Positions 15,206 through 24,339 of a stretch of DNA of 64,000 bases are shown here, piece by piece (the first letter of the stretch is position 1; each line of letters begins with the position of its first letter). Made by a program: the position numbers and the translations under genes. Source of the DNA: Saccharopolyspora shandongensis. GTDB taxonomy: Bacteria; Actinomycetota; Actinomycetes; Mycobacteriales; Pseudonocardiaceae. Under the pieces are notes generated by a model. It ran no database searches. It had not been told where the DNA came from and saw only the letters and a program-made list of their open reading frames with translations. Location: assembly GCF_900106995.1 (NCBI RefSeq), contig NZ_FNOK01000008.1:176377-240376 (forward strand). The letters run 5' to 3'.

Positions 15206-16003
15206 GTGATCGACTCGTGCTCGGCTGCTGATGATGCCGGAGTTGCAACGGCCGCGGCAGGTGCCGGCGCGGACGTGGTGCGCAGCATGTACGGCCGCCG
15301 GCTCTCCCGCATCGACAAGGGCGCCGGCGACTTCGCCACCGCCGCCGATGTGGCGGCCGAGAAGGCGATCCTCGCCGTCATCCGGGCCGCGCGGCCCGAG
15401 GATGCGGTGCTCGGCGAGGAAGGCGGGCAGCGCGGATCGGCCGCCGCCGCGCGCCAGTGGTTGGTGGATCCCTTGTGCGGCACGCTGAACTACGCCGTCG
15501 GCACCAAGGTGGTGGCCGTCAACGTCGCGCTGCGCAACGGCGCGGCGGCGGTCGCCGATCCCTTCGGCGGCGAGGTCTTCGCCACCGACGGTGCGACCGC
15601 CTGGGTGCGGCGCGACGGGGTCGATGCGCCGCTGGCGCCCACGCCGACCAGCCGGCTGGTGGACGTCAACCTGGATCCGCCGTTTCCGGGCGCGCCCGGA
15701 TTCCGGGCCGTGGACCTGCTGGCCCACCCTGGATTCGTCGAGCGCTTCCGGCCGCGGGTCGTGTCCACGACGTTGGCTCTCGCGTGGGTCGCGGCGGGCA
15801 AGCGCGCCGCGTACGTCACCGATGGCGACGCCCTGTGCGGGAGCGTGCACTTCGCCGCGGGCATCGCCTTGTGCCGCGCCGCCGGCTGCGTGGTCACCGG
15901 GATCGACGGCGTCCCGATCGCGGAGACGAGCCGCGGGCTCGTGGCGGCCGCCGACGCGGAAACCCACGAGCTGCTGATGTCGATGATCCGCAACCGGATC
16001 TAA
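15206..16003 (+). CDS. Inositol-monophosphatase-fold protein with altered metal site
   Basis: A protein of 265 residues with the FIG/IMPase/FBPase fold: 'GDFATAADVAAEKAI' near residue 41, 'LGEEGG' at 69-74 and 'WLVDPLCGTLNYA' at 85-97. The canonical metal motif is DPxDGTxN; here the second aspartate is cysteine (C91). The later WDxAAG motif reads 'SVHFAAGIAL', so a second metal-liganding aspartate is also replaced. It is therefore either a phosphatase with unusual metal binding or a non-catalytic relative. The start at 15206 (GTG) has no obvious SD; later starts are possible. Confidence 0.7.
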   Translation: MIDSCSAADDAGVATAAAGAGADVVRSMYGRRLSRIDKGAGDFATAADVAAEKAILAVIRAARPEDAVLGEEGGQRGSAAAARQWLVDPLCGTLNYAVGTKVVAVNVALRNGAAAVADPFGGEVFATDGATAWVRRDGVDAPLAPTPTSRLVDVNLDPPFPGAPGFRAVDLLAHPGFVERFRPRVVSTTLALAWVAAGKRAAYVTDGDALCGSVHFAAGIALCRAAGCVVTGIDGVPIAETSRGLVAAADAETHELLMSMIRNRI

Positions 16004-16099
16004 CGCCGCGTCCGAGGAAGTCGGCCGGGCAACCACCACCGCAAAGCCGCGCGACTTCGCGAGAAATCAACCGCCACCGGCTCGAACGCACCGCGCCGA

Positions 16100-18529
16100 T
16101 CACCGGGCGTGATGCCTGCCGTCCTCCGGGGATGGCGCGATCTCCCGCGGGATCGGCACCGCCCCGGGTGCGGATGCCCGCCAGGCGGCCTCTTCCGACT
16201 TGTGCTGGGCCGCGACCCACGCCGCGATCTGGGCGCGCGAGCCGAAGTCGAGCTTGGTGAGGATGTGCTCGACGTGCGCCTCCGCGGTGCGCTGGCTGAT
16301 CACCAGGTTCGCCGCGATCTCCTTGTTGGACATGCCCCGGGCGACGGCTTCGGCGACCTGGACCTCGCGCCGGGTCAGCGGCCCGCCCGACCGGTCCCCG
16401 GCCTGCGGTGCCGCGGTCGGCGCCGGCGCCGACCGGGCCTTGCCCCGCACCACCATCGGGAGGCTCCGCTCCAGCCGCAGCTTCGCGGTTTCCGCGGCCA
16501 GCTTGTCGAAGGCGCTGCCCCCGAGCGCCGCGCGCGCTTCGGCTTCGGCCCGGCTCCGGTAGTCGATCAGCTGCTGCGAACCCAGCAGCGGAATCCCGAC
16601 CAGCGGCCAGATCCGCCCGAGGACGCCGAACAGCCTGGCGGCCTGGTCGTGCTCGCCCAGCGACACGTGCGACCACGCCAGGACCTCCACCGCCACCCCG
16701 AGCCCGAACAGGTCGTTGAAGCGGGCCTTGATGCCGATGCCCTCCCGGAGATCCGCGACGGCGGCCTGCACGTCGCCCCGCATCCAGCGCGCGAGACCGC
16801 GCACCACGAGCGACCAGGAGCGGGTCCACAGCTCGCCGGCCTCCGACGTGATCCGCAGGCATTCCTCGGCGTGCTCGATCGCGCGCTCGCCGTCGCCCTG
16901 CAGGCACGCCACCAGACCCGCCTGCACCAGCGACATGACCATCGGGCTGGTGATCTCCTCGCGCGTGCGGTGCCGCTCCCACGCCTGCGCGCAGAGCTCG
17001 TGGGCCTGCTCCAGCTCGCCTTCGGCCAACGCGGCGACGCCGCGCAGGTGCATGCCGAAGGACGCCAGGCTGGGATCGTCGAGCTCCTCGGCGATCGCGA
17101 TGCACCGCTCGGCCGTGGCCCGTCCCCAGGCCACGTCGCCCTGGTGCGAGGCCAGCCAGCTGCAGACCCACAGATCGGTGCCCCGGGCCGCGGTCGGCCT
17201 CGCATCCAACGCCAGCAGCCGGTCGAGCCACTGCCGTCCTTCGGCGATGAGACCGCAGGCCGTCCAGTAGAACCACAGATCTCCGGCCAGGCGGAGCCCG
17301 GCCTGCACGTGCTCGGGCTTCGACGCGCAGAACTCCATGGCCGCCCGCAGGTTGTCGTGCTCGGCGGTGATGCGGGCGCGCCATTCGAGCTGGTGCGGGC
17401 CGAACCACCCGCGGGCGGCGCCTTCGGCCAGGCCGAGATACCAGTCCCGGTGCCGCAGGCGGAGCCGGGCCCGCTCCTCCTCGTCCTGCAGGCTCTGGCC
17501 GTACTCGCGGACGGTCGACAGCAGCTGGTAGCGGGTGCCGGCGGCGCGATCGCCGGCCGGGCTCGCGGTGCGGATCAGGATCGACTTGTCGATCAGCGAC
17601 GCGATCAGGTCCAGCACGCGATCCGGGGTGAGACCGTCGCCGCTGCAGACGTGCTCTGCGGCCGTCAGGTCCATGCCGCCGGCGAAGACCGACATCCGCG
17701 CCCACAGCATGCGTTCTTCGGCCGAGCACAGCTCGTAGCTCCAGTCCATGGTCGCCTGCAGCGTCTGGTGCCGCGGCGTGTGGGTGCCGCTGGAGAGCAG
17801 CCGGAAGCGGTCACCGATCCGCGACCGCAGTTCGTCCAGGGACAGGAACCGGGTCCGGGCCGCCGCCAGTTCGATCGCCAGCGGGATCCCGTCGAGCGCC
17901 CGGCACAACTCGGCGACGGTGCCCTCCTGGCCCGCTGTGCACCGGAAGCCCGCGGCCGAGGCGCGGTCGATGAACAACCGCAACGAGTTGGACGTGTCCA
18001 CACCGGTGTCGACATCCGCCGGTCCGGGCACCGGCAGCGTCGGCACGACGAGGACGTGTTCGCCGTAGACGTCGAGCGGCTGCCGGCTCGTGGCCAGGAT
18101 CCGCAGCCCGGGCGCGGCGTCGAGCAGCACGGCGCAGGCCTTGACGCAGCCGTCCAGCACCTGCTCGCAGTTGTCCAGCACGATCAGGACGTCCTTGTCC
18201 CGGACGTATTCGGCGAGCACGGCGTCCACGCCCCGGGACGACCAGTCCTGGATGCCGAGCGTCTGGGCGATGGTGTGCACCACCAGGTCGTCGTCGCGCA
18301 CCTCGGCCAGCTCGACCAGCCACACGCCGTCCCGGTAGGCGCGGCCCAGTTGCGCGGCGACCCGCAGGACCAGCCTGGTCTTCCCGACTCCACCGACGCC
18401 GGTCAGCGTCACCAACCGGGAGCGCGACAGGAGTTCTCGCACATCGGCGCATTCCTGCCGACGGCCCACGAAACTCGTCCGCTCGGCGGGGAGGTTGCCC
18501 ACCAGCCTTCGCGACGTTCGACTGGCCAT
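16100..18529 (-). CDS. NB-ARC-type ATPase regulator with TPR-like region and LuxR HTH
   Basis: A protein of 809 residues. The P-loop 'GVGGVGKT' is at 44-51, followed by 'VLIVLDNCEQVLDG' (Walker B) and 'LRILATSRQPLDVYGE', typical of actinobacterial AfsR/MalT-like STAND ATPases. The middle about 350 residues are helical repeats (TPR-like). The end carries a LuxR HTH ('LTRREVQVAEAVARGMSNKE' and the following helices). No SARP or BTAD domain is present. The ATG at 18529 is chosen over 18556 because 'RTSFVGRR' then falls at residues 18-24 as usual. The target and signal are unknown. It is divergent from the trmH-like gene. Confidence 0.88.
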   Translation of the reverse strand: MASRTSRRLVGNLPAERTSFVGRRQECADVRELLSRSRLVTLTGVGGVGKTRLVLRVAAQLGRAYRDGVWLVELAEVRDDDLVVHTIAQTLGIQDWSSRGVDAVLAEYVRDKDVLIVLDNCEQVLDGCVKACAVLLDAAPGLRILATSRQPLDVYGEHVLVVPTLPVPGPADVDTGVDTSNSLRLFIDRASAAGFRCTAGQEGTVAELCRALDGIPLAIELAAARTRFLSLDELRSRIGDRFRLLSSGTHTPRHQTLQATMDWSYELCSAEERMLWARMSVFAGGMDLTAAEHVCSGDGLTPDRVLDLIASLIDKSILIRTASPAGDRAAGTRYQLLSTVREYGQSLQDEEERARLRLRHRDWYLGLAEGAARGWFGPHQLEWRARITAEHDNLRAAMEFCASKPEHVQAGLRLAGDLWFYWTACGLIAEGRQWLDRLLALDARPTAARGTDLWVCSWLASHQGDVAWGRATAERCIAIAEELDDPSLASFGMHLRGVAALAEGELEQAHELCAQAWERHRTREEITSPMVMSLVQAGLVACLQGDGERAIEHAEECLRITSEAGELWTRSWSLVVRGLARWMRGDVQAAVADLREGIGIKARFNDLFGLGVAVEVLAWSHVSLGEHDQAARLFGVLGRIWPLVGIPLLGSQQLIDYRSRAEAEARAALGGSAFDKLAAETAKLRLERSLPMVVRGKARSAPAPTAAPQAGDRSGGPLTRREVQVAEAVARGMSNKEIAANLVISQRTAEAHVEHILTKLDFGSRAQIAAWVAAQHKSEEAAWRASAPGAVPIPREIAPSPEDGRHHAR

Positions 18530-18776
18530 TTCGGCCCCACAACGAAGTAGCGGCACCGGGCGCGCAGCGCGCCGGCCTTCTTCACCAGCCAGCCTACGGC
18601 GGGTGCGCCCCAGAATGCGAGCGATGCACCTGAGCTCCCGCGCTGCGAGGCCGGTGCGGGAGCGTGCGGACAGGCCGCGGATGCCGGACGGACCCGTCGT
18701 CCGGGCGTTCTCGGGCGTCGGTCGACATTGGACCGCCGAGCGCTCGCGGTCGCCGCTGCCCTGTTAGCCTTCCCCG

Positions 18777-19664
18777 GTGTCGGACGCAGGACGTAATCGG
18801 GGACGAAGGGGCCAGGACCAGCGCGGGGGCGGCCGTTCCCGAGGGCTCCGGGTCAGCACCCGGAACGCGCTTTTCCAGCAGTGGCAAGCATTGTTGTCGA
18901 ACCGCTCGAAGCGGCAGCGTTCCGGCGAGTTCCTGATCCACGGCGTCCGGCCGATCACGCTGGCGGTCGAGCAGGGCTGGCCGCTGCGCAACCTCCTGTA
19001 CCCGTCGGGCCGGAAGCTGTCCACCTGGGCCCGGCGGCTGATCGACGAATGCGATGCGACCGCCGTGGAGGTGCACCCGGATCTGCTCTGGGAACTCGGC
19101 GAACGCGAGTCCGAGGCGCCGGAGCTGATCGCGGTCGCCGAGCTGCCCGCCGACGACCTCGACCGGCTGCCGGTCGGGCAGGACTTCCTCGGGTTGGTCT
19201 TCGATCGGCCCACCAGCCCCGGGAACATCGGCACCCTGGCCCGCTCCGCGGACGCCTTCGGCGCCGGCGGCCTGATCGTCAGCGGGCACGCCGCGGACGT
19301 CTACGACCCGAAGTCGGTGCGCGCCAGCACGGGCTCGCTCTTCTCGGTTCCCGCGGTCCGGGTGCCCTCGCCGCAGGACGTGCTCGACTGGGTCGACGGG
19401 CACCGGCGGCGCGGCGTGCCGATCGCGGTCGTGGGCACCGACGAGCACGGCACGGCCGAGATCACCGAGTACGACTTCACCCGGCCCGTGCTGCTGGTGA
19501 TCGGCAATGAGACGTCCGGGATGAGCGCGACCTGGCGCGACCTGTGCGACGACGTCGTCCGGGTGCCGATCGGAGGCGTCGCGAGCTCGCTCAATGCGGC
19601 CTCGGCGGGGACGGTGGTGCTGTACGAGGCCGCTCGGCAGCGCGGCTTCCCCGCGGCCGGCTGA
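18777..19664 (+). CDS. TrmH/SpoU family RNA 2'-O-methyltransferase
   Basis: A protein of 295 residues with the three SPOUT motifs: motif 1 'FDRPTSPGNIGTLARSADAF' near 143, motif 2 'LVIGNETSGMS' near 243 and motif 3 'VPIGGVASSLNAASAGTV' near 265. An N-terminal substrate-binding region and a basic start (GRNRGRRGQ) precede it. The family methylates ribose 2'-OH in rRNA or tRNA; the exact nucleotide cannot be assigned. Members near antibiotic loci can confer resistance, but nothing here supports that specifically. Confidence 0.88.
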   Translation: MSDAGRNRGRRGQDQRGGGRSRGLRVSTRNALFQQWQALLSNRSKRQRSGEFLIHGVRPITLAVEQGWPLRNLLYPSGRKLSTWARRLIDECDATAVEVHPDLLWELGERESEAPELIAVAELPADDLDRLPVGQDFLGLVFDRPTSPGNIGTLARSADAFGAGGLIVSGHAADVYDPKSVRASTGSLFSVPAVRVPSPQDVLDWVDGHRRRGVPIAVVGTDEHGTAEITEYDFTRPVLLVIGNETSGMSATWRDLCDDVVRVPIGGVASSLNAASAGTVVLYEAARQRGFPAAG

Positions 19665-19725
19665 TCGCTCGGCCCCTCCTCGCAGCCAGGGACGGAACTG
19701 TCCCCCTCACAGGCCGCCGCCCGAC

Positions 19726-19941
19726 AACGCGCGCCGCAACGAACTCGGCGAGTTCCTCGAGGCCCGTCCCCCGCACGGTCGGGCTGCCCGACACCGGTGG
19801 TTCCCGGCGAGTGAAGGGCCTGCGCCGCGAGAAGGTCGCGCTGCTCGCGGCCATCAGCACTGACTGCTACACCCGCTTGGAACAGGGCCGGATGCATGCC
19901 TCCGCGCCGGTGCCGGACATCATCGCCCGGGTGCGTATTAC
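19726..19941 (+). pseudogene. XRE-family (MmyB-like) regulator N-terminal remnant
   Basis: 'NARRNELGEFLEAR' in the frame of 19726 must shift near 19767 to continue as 'RTVGLPDTGGSRRVKGLRRE', 'KVALLAAISTDCYTRLEQGR' and 'MHASAPVPDIIARV'. This is the helix-turn-helix half of the actinobacterial 'LGxFLRxRR ... YYxRLEQGR' regulators. The ligand-binding C-terminal two-thirds are gone; sequence from 19938 on belongs to the convergent NmrA-like gene. Confidence 0.7.
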
Positions 19942-20777
19942 CGGCCGCCGCCCGGTTGTCCCGGCCTCGTGGCGGAGGCGACCGCGACAGCCGTCGCCAG
20001 CGGGTCGCCAACCGGGCGGCCGAGGATGTCGGCGAGGTCGGGACCGGCGCCGGCCAGGAAGCCGTGCCGGATGCCGGTCGCGATCGAAGCGAGCATGGGC
20101 GGCTGGAACGGCAGGAGTCCCGGCATCTCGTCGAGGACCCTGCGCCGGAACTCCCCCAGGCCGATGGTGCGGTGCGGGACTCCGAGCCGGTCGGCCACCT
20201 GCTCCGCCGTGATCGGCGGGCCGACCAGATCGTAGGTGCGCCCGCCGTGTTGCGCCGGGTCCGCCGCGATGAGCGCCGCGGCCTCGGCGAGGTCTGCGCG
20301 AGTGACCGCGGCCACGGCACCGTCGCCGAATGCGGACTCTAGCCCGTCGTCGGCCCACATCAGGAGGCCGCCGAAGAGTTCGGCGTAGAGGCCGTTGCGC
20401 AAGATCGTCCACGGCAGGCCGCAAGCGCGCAAGAGCCGTTCGGTCGCGCGGTGCGCCAGTGCGAAACCGAGGTGGTCGCCGGCGCCGGTCAGGCTCGTGT
20501 AGATGACGTGCTGGACGCCGTCCCGGGCGGCGGCGTCCAGGACGGCCGCGTGCCGCCCGATGACCTGGTCGTCCTCGGCATAGCCGGCGGAGATCAGCAC
20601 CAGGACCGACACACCGGCGAGGTTCATGCCGGTGGGGTCGTCGAAATCGAGCCGCCGCATCCCGTCACCCGGAGTGCGACTGCCGCCCGTCGCGATGGCG
20701 CCGCGGGCGCGCAGCGCCGCGAGAGTGGCGGAGCCGAGGTTCCCGTTCGCCCCGGTCACCAAGATCGTGTCAGTCAT
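19938..20777 (-). CDS. NmrA-like NAD(P)H-binding protein
   Basis: A protein of 279 residues. It has the N-terminal Rossmann motif '[18 protein letters not shown]', '[11 protein letters not shown]' near 90 and '[14 protein letters not shown]' near 125, as in atypical short-chain dehydrogenases of the NmrA / QorB (quinone reductase 2-like) group. It is divergent from an HxlR-type regulator with 79 bp between starts, a very common pairing in which the regulator senses a quinone, thiol or aldehyde stress signal. Its C-terminus overlaps the XRE remnant by 4 bp, probably the edge of a deletion. Confidence 0.85.
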   Translation of the reverse strand: MTDTILVTGANGNLGSATLAALRARGAIATGGSRTPGDGMRRLDFDDPTGMNLAGVSVLVLISAGYAEDDQVIGRHAAVLDAAARDGVQHVIYTSLTGAGDHLGFALAHRATERLLRACGLPWTILRNGLYAELFGGLLMWADDGLESAFGDGAVAAVTRADLAEAAALIAADPAQHGGRTYDLVGPPITAEQVADRLGVPHRTIGLGEFRRRVLDEMPGLLPFQPPMLASIATGIRHGFLAGAGPDLADILGRPVGDPLATAVAVASATRPGQPGGGR

Positions 20778-20856
20778 GGTCTTCCCGTCGTGGTTCTCTT
20801 CGGTAACTACGCTTGATCCTGATCAGCCCGAGTTCCTGCCACAAGGAGGCAGTTCG

Positions 20857-21270
20857 ATGTCACCCACGCACACCGCGGTAACCACCGACCTGGATCCCTG
20901 CGGGCGCGCGGATCACCCGGACTGCGGGATCCGCGATGTCCTGGACCGCATCGGGGACAAGTGGTCGGTGCTCGTGATCGTCGAACTGGCCGGCGGACCG
21001 CGCCGCTTCCGCGAGCTGCAACGCGCGATCGACGGCATCTCCCAGCGCATGCTCACGCTCACCGTGCGCAGGCTGGAACGCGACGGGCTCATTTTGCGCA
21101 CCGTGTACCCGACCGTCCCGGCCCAGGTCGACTACCGCCTGACCGAGACCGGGACCAGCCTGACCCACCTGGTCAAAGCGCTCGCCGACTGGTCCCTCAC
21201 CCATCGCGCCGTCATCGCGGAGGCACGGCAGCAGTACGACCAGACCCATCCGGACCACGACATCCGGTAA
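20857..21270 (+). CDS. HxlR-family transcriptional regulator
   Basis: A protein of 137 residues with the HxlR winged helix: '[19 protein letters not shown]', '[19 protein letters not shown]', and '[11 protein letters not shown]'. Two N-terminal cysteines ('[12 protein letters not shown]') could be redox-sensing, as in YodB/QorR-type members. The ATG at 20857 follows AAGGAGG. It is divergent from the NmrA-like oxidoreductase and probably controls it. The intergenic region includes GATCCTGATC, a weak dyad. Confidence 0.88.
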   Translation: MSPTHTAVTTDLDPCGRADHPDCGIRDVLDRIGDKWSVLVIVELAGGPRRFRELQRAIDGISQRMLTLTVRRLERDGLILRTVYPTVPAQVDYRLTETGTSLTHLVKALADWSLTHRAVIAEARQQYDQTHPDHDIR

Positions 21271-21442
21271 CGGGGAGCACCATGAGTGCGTTGCCGATGA
21301 CGCGCCGTGAAGGATCCCGCGGCCCACGACAGGTGGTCCACTATGGACCTGGCGCGGTGGCCCGTCCGGAAACCGGACACCGGGGTGCCCGCCATCCTCG
21401 CCCCCCGACGATCCCCACCGGTCCGCCTCGAACGTCCAGCCC

Positions 21443-21627
21443 ATGCGAAAGCGCCTCATCGCCGACTTCCACGATCTCGGGCTCTCCACGGTGGACAACG
21501 TGGAAGGCATGACTTGGACCCCCGGCTGCGCACCGGCGAGTCCACCGTCGTCCTGGTCAGTGACGACAACTTCCACCCCGCGGAGGTCACGCAGATCATC
21601 GCCCTCGTCCTCCCCGCCACCCGCTGA
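21443..21627 (+). pseudogene. Remnant of an esterase-like phytase-family protein
   Basis: Two frames combine to give 'KRLIADFHDLGLSTVDNVEG' - 'MTW' and then, after a shift near 21515, 'DPRLRTGESTVVLVSDDNFH' - 'PAEVTQIIALVL'. This is the C-terminal end of the secreted 'esterase-like activity of phytase' beta-propeller family (VLVSDDNF and the VTQ...AL ending). The first about 300 residues are missing. No signal peptide is found in 21271-21440, which holds nothing recognisable. Confidence 0.65.
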
Positions 21628-21645
21628 GACCGCGCGATCCGAAGT

Positions 21646-21681
21646 GCCCGCTGACCAGCACTCGCATGACGGTCAGCGGGC
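21646..21681. terminator. Hairpin with AGCACTCGCAT loop, copy 1
   Basis: Perfect 11-bp arms GCCCGCTGACC / GGTCAGCGGGC with a loop beginning AGCACTCGCAT. It lies between the esterase remnant (plus) and the helicase stop (minus). The same loop sequence tops an unrelated stem at 35219-35259. Confidence 0.75.
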
Positions 21682-21702
21682 CCTTCACCGTCACCTGCTC
21701 GT

Positions 21703-23850
21703 TCACTCGGCGGAAAGCACAGGCGCGAGGAACTTGCTGGGCTCCCCGTGCCAAGATACGAACAGTGCGTCGCGGGCGCGGGTACACGCGACGAACAGCA
21801 GGTTTCGCTCGGCTTGCAGAACCTGCTGGTGTTGCTGGGAATCGTCGCCGGCATTGGCGAGCGCAGCTTCCAGCGGAACCATGCTCGCGCTGACGGCGGC
21901 GACAACGACGCAGCGAAATTCAAGGCCCTTCATCTTGTGCATCGTGCCGATTCGGACGCCTCTGGTTCTCGCGCTACCGCCAAGTTGAGCCGCGCGAATC
22001 CCAGCAGCTTTCAGCGCCCTGGTCAGGCCGTCACCGAACTGCCCGGTGCGCGAGACGATCCCGATAGTCTCCGGGGGAATGCCGTTGCACAGCCAGCGTT
22101 GGACCCGCTGCACGATGGCCGCGACTTCGGCGGATTCGTCAGCAAAGCCCGCAGGCTCGGGCTCACGTCCACGGAAACTGGAGCGGTAGCCGACGAGATT
22201 CTCTTCGCCTTCGTCCATGTCGTCGACGCGTTCACCCAAGAGCAGGGCCGTGCTCCACAACAGGATTTCCCGGGAGGTCCGGTAGTTGATGCGCAACTTC
22301 GTGGACCGGCCGGTGACGCGGATGCCCAGGCTGCGCAGCGACACCTTGTTGTCGTATATGCGTTGATGGGTGTCGCCGGTGATGAACAGGTCATCATCGT
22401 CCTCCCAGACGAGGGCGCGCAGCATGCGCCAGTGGGCGGGATGCAAATCCTGAGCTTCGTCGACGATGACGTGCCGGTACGGCTTCACCTCATCCTCACA
22501 CAGCACCCGCGCGGCCTCGTCGGCGATCTCCTCGAAGGCCCATTTGTTCTCTTCGCGTAGCTGTGCCGTGAATTCCTCGAACGCGGACCACAACTTGTCC
22601 CTGACCGCGGGAGCGAGGCGGCTTCCACGGCCCCTTCGGTCGGATTCGCGGTACTGCTCAGCCGTGGTGATCTGCTGACCGAGCACAACCTGTCGCCACT
22701 CCTGATCGAGAAAAGTAGCGGTGAACCCGAGGTGGTGGCGGAGGGCCAGCTGCTGCCACCGATTCCGCCGGTCCTTTTCTGGGACCCGGTCGAAGGAGTT
22801 CGGGTGGCGTTGCCGGAAGTAGCGAAGGGCGATCACGTCGACGTTGGCGACCTCGATCCGGCCGCGCACGACGCGGTCGGTGATGAGCAGGTCGAGATTG
22901 CGGGCGAGCTCCTCGGCGAGGTTCTTGGTGTAGGTGGTGAGCAGGATCGATTTCCTGACCAACTGCGCATTGCGGGCGAGGTGGTGAGCGCGGTGCAGGG
23001 CTACCAACGTCTTCCCGGTCCCGGCTCCGCCGGTGATCCGCGTGGGCCCTTTGTAGGGCGGGTGCTCGGCGATGCGCCGTTGTGTCGGATGAAGGAACAC
23101 GCGCCACAGGTCGAACGGCTGTCGCAAGATGTCGGCCAGTTCTTCCGAGTCGTTGACCACGACGATGTGGCCGTGGGACCGCTTCATCGCCCCGGTGAAC
23201 GTGCCCGGACCCTCCTGCACTGCGGGTCGGCTGTCCTGTCCCTCATCTGCGCGCGGGAAGTTCTGGAGGAGTTCTTGCCAGACGGTTTCGGGGCTGAGGC
23301 CGGCTGCGAGGTCGGCGAGCACGTCGTACTGCAATTCCGGTAGCACGGGGCGAAGGATGTCGAGTTCGTCGACGGTGCGCAGATTCCGGCACGCGGCGAG
23401 AACTCCCTCGTCGATGCCCAACCTGGCCAGCTCCTCGTCAGGAATACGGTCGAACAGTCTCGCGTCCGGCGATTCAGCCGGGTGACAGGCGCCAAGATCC
23501 CGCACCACGGCGGAAATCGCCAGGTCATCACGGAGTTCGATGCCGCCACTGAGGTTGTTCTCGGTGATGCGCTGCTTTCGCGCCCACTCAAGGGCTTCGC
23601 CGTGGCGGCGCACGCTCAGCAGGAGGTAGCTGTCGCTCTCGCCGTGCGCAACCACCACGCTGCTCCAGGCATCGTCGATTCGGAGGACGCGGATCCTCGG
23701 GTCCTTGGCTCCGGCCACATCCTCCAGTCGCAGGCTCGTTCGCCCGTTCGCGCCGAATTCGGCGAGCATCTCGTCGACGTCTCGCCGCACCTGCTCGTCC
23801 AGTTGGGCGTACTGCGGGAGGAAGTCCCGGTGGAGACCAAGAGCGGTCAC
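21703..23850 (-). CDS. UvrD/Rep-like helicase with N-terminal RelE-like domain
   Basis: A protein of 715 residues. The ATPase core has Walker A 'ITGGAGTGKT' near 273, Walker B 'VIVDEAQDLHPAHW' near 460, 'LRINYRTSREIL' (motif IV/V) and 'VRIGTMHKMKGLEFRCV' plus 'LFVACTRARD' near the end, so it is a superfamily 1A 3'-5' helicase. Residues 1-110 resemble a RelE/ParE-fold toxin: 'FLPQYAQLDEQVRRDVDEML', 'KDPRIRVLRIDDAWSSVVVA' and 'YLLLSVRRHGEALEWA'. No nuclease motif was seen. The GTG at 23850 follows GAGAGGAG at good spacing; a TTG two codons upstream is less likely. It stands alone. A DNA repair or phage-defence role is possible but unproven. Confidence 0.8.
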   Translation of the reverse strand: MTALGLHRDFLPQYAQLDEQVRRDVDEMLAEFGANGRTSLRLEDVAGAKDPRIRVLRIDDAWSSVVVAHGESDSYLLLSVRRHGEALEWARKQRITENNLSGGIELRDDLAISAVVRDLGACHPAESPDARLFDRIPDEELARLGIDEGVLAACRNLRTVDELDILRPVLPELQYDVLADLAAGLSPETVWQELLQNFPRADEGQDSRPAVQEGPGTFTGAMKRSHGHIVVVNDSEELADILRQPFDLWRVFLHPTQRRIAEHPPYKGPTRITGGAGTGKTLVALHRAHHLARNAQLVRKSILLTTYTKNLAEELARNLDLLITDRVVRGRIEVANVDVIALRYFRQRHPNSFDRVPEKDRRNRWQQLALRHHLGFTATFLDQEWRQVVLGQQITTAEQYRESDRRGRGSRLAPAVRDKLWSAFEEFTAQLREENKWAFEEIADEAARVLCEDEVKPYRHVIVDEAQDLHPAHWRMLRALVWEDDDDLFITGDTHQRIYDNKVSLRSLGIRVTGRSTKLRINYRTSREILLWSTALLLGERVDDMDEGEENLVGYRSSFRGREPEPAGFADESAEVAAIVQRVQRWLCNGIPPETIGIVSRTGQFGDGLTRALKAAGIRAAQLGGSARTRGVRIGTMHKMKGLEFRCVVVAAVSASMVPLEAALANAGDDSQQHQQVLQAERNLLFVACTRARDALFVSWHGEPSKFLAPVLSAE

Positions 23851-24024
23851 GTGCAACTCCTCTCATACGGCGCGACATCGCGAGTGCAGGCGAGTGCGGG
23901 CGCCCCGATCAGATGATCTAGCTGGCAGCTTAAGATCACGCGAATTTCCCTGTCAGCCGCCGAGCGGGGCACGGTGCTCCTTGCCGTCCACCCGCGCGGT
24001 TCGTGATCAGTAGTCGCCGAGATC

Positions 24025-24070
24025 TCGTGAGTGCTTTGTGCTGCTATAGCGACACAAAGCACTCACGAGC
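24025..24070. repeat. 46-bp palindrome, relative of 730-771
   Basis: 17-bp perfect arms beginning CTCGTGAGTGCTTTGTG, with a 12-nt loop that itself contains GCTATAGC. The outer TCGTGAGTG matches the palindrome at 730-771, but the inner arm sequence differs, so the stem is conserved as structure. It lies upstream of the second Scr1/DUF397 locus. Confidence 0.75.
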
Positions 24071-24213
24071 CCAGGGGCCGGTCGGCGCACCGGGAGGGGG
24101 AGGAATGCGCCGACCGGCCGGAGGGTTCGATGCCGAGTCGGGGGCATCAGCGGCATCGAACCTGGTCTTCAAGGCACCGGCTTTCGCAGCTCGGGCTTCT
24201 TGGCGGCAGGCGG

Positions 24214-24336
24214 TTACTCCTGTTCTTCGCGCAGAATTCCGTTGCAGTCCCGGCAAGTCGGCGCGGTGCACCAGTCCATCTCGCTCGGCTTGGCCATCGC
24301 TACCCGTTTGCCGCACACCGTCGTATCGCAGGACTG
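24214..24336 (-). pseudogene. Remnant of a small zinc-ribbon protein
   Basis: Reads 'DTTVCGKRVAMAKPSEMDWC', 'TAPTCRDCNGILREEQE', stop at 24214. The CG, W, C-x2-C pattern resembles the small zinc-finger proteins common beside DUF397/Scr1 genes in Pseudonocardiaceae (family likeness from memory). The residues upstream of 'DTTVCG' are unlike such proteins; instead the opposite strand there codes for a Scr1-like C-terminus. It is an inferred 5'-truncated gene. Confidence 0.45.
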
Positions 24337-24339
24337 GCT

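Noticed and set aside
15894..17729. 611-codon open frame on the minus strand overlapping the NB-ARC regulator in another frame
   Set aside because: Arg-rich low-complexity product; the NB-ARC/LuxR frame explains the region.
24200..24339. N-terminal extension of the second Scr1-type gene
   Set aside because: Open frame but residues do not resemble DUF5753 or an HTH; the other strand codes for a zinc-ribbon end.
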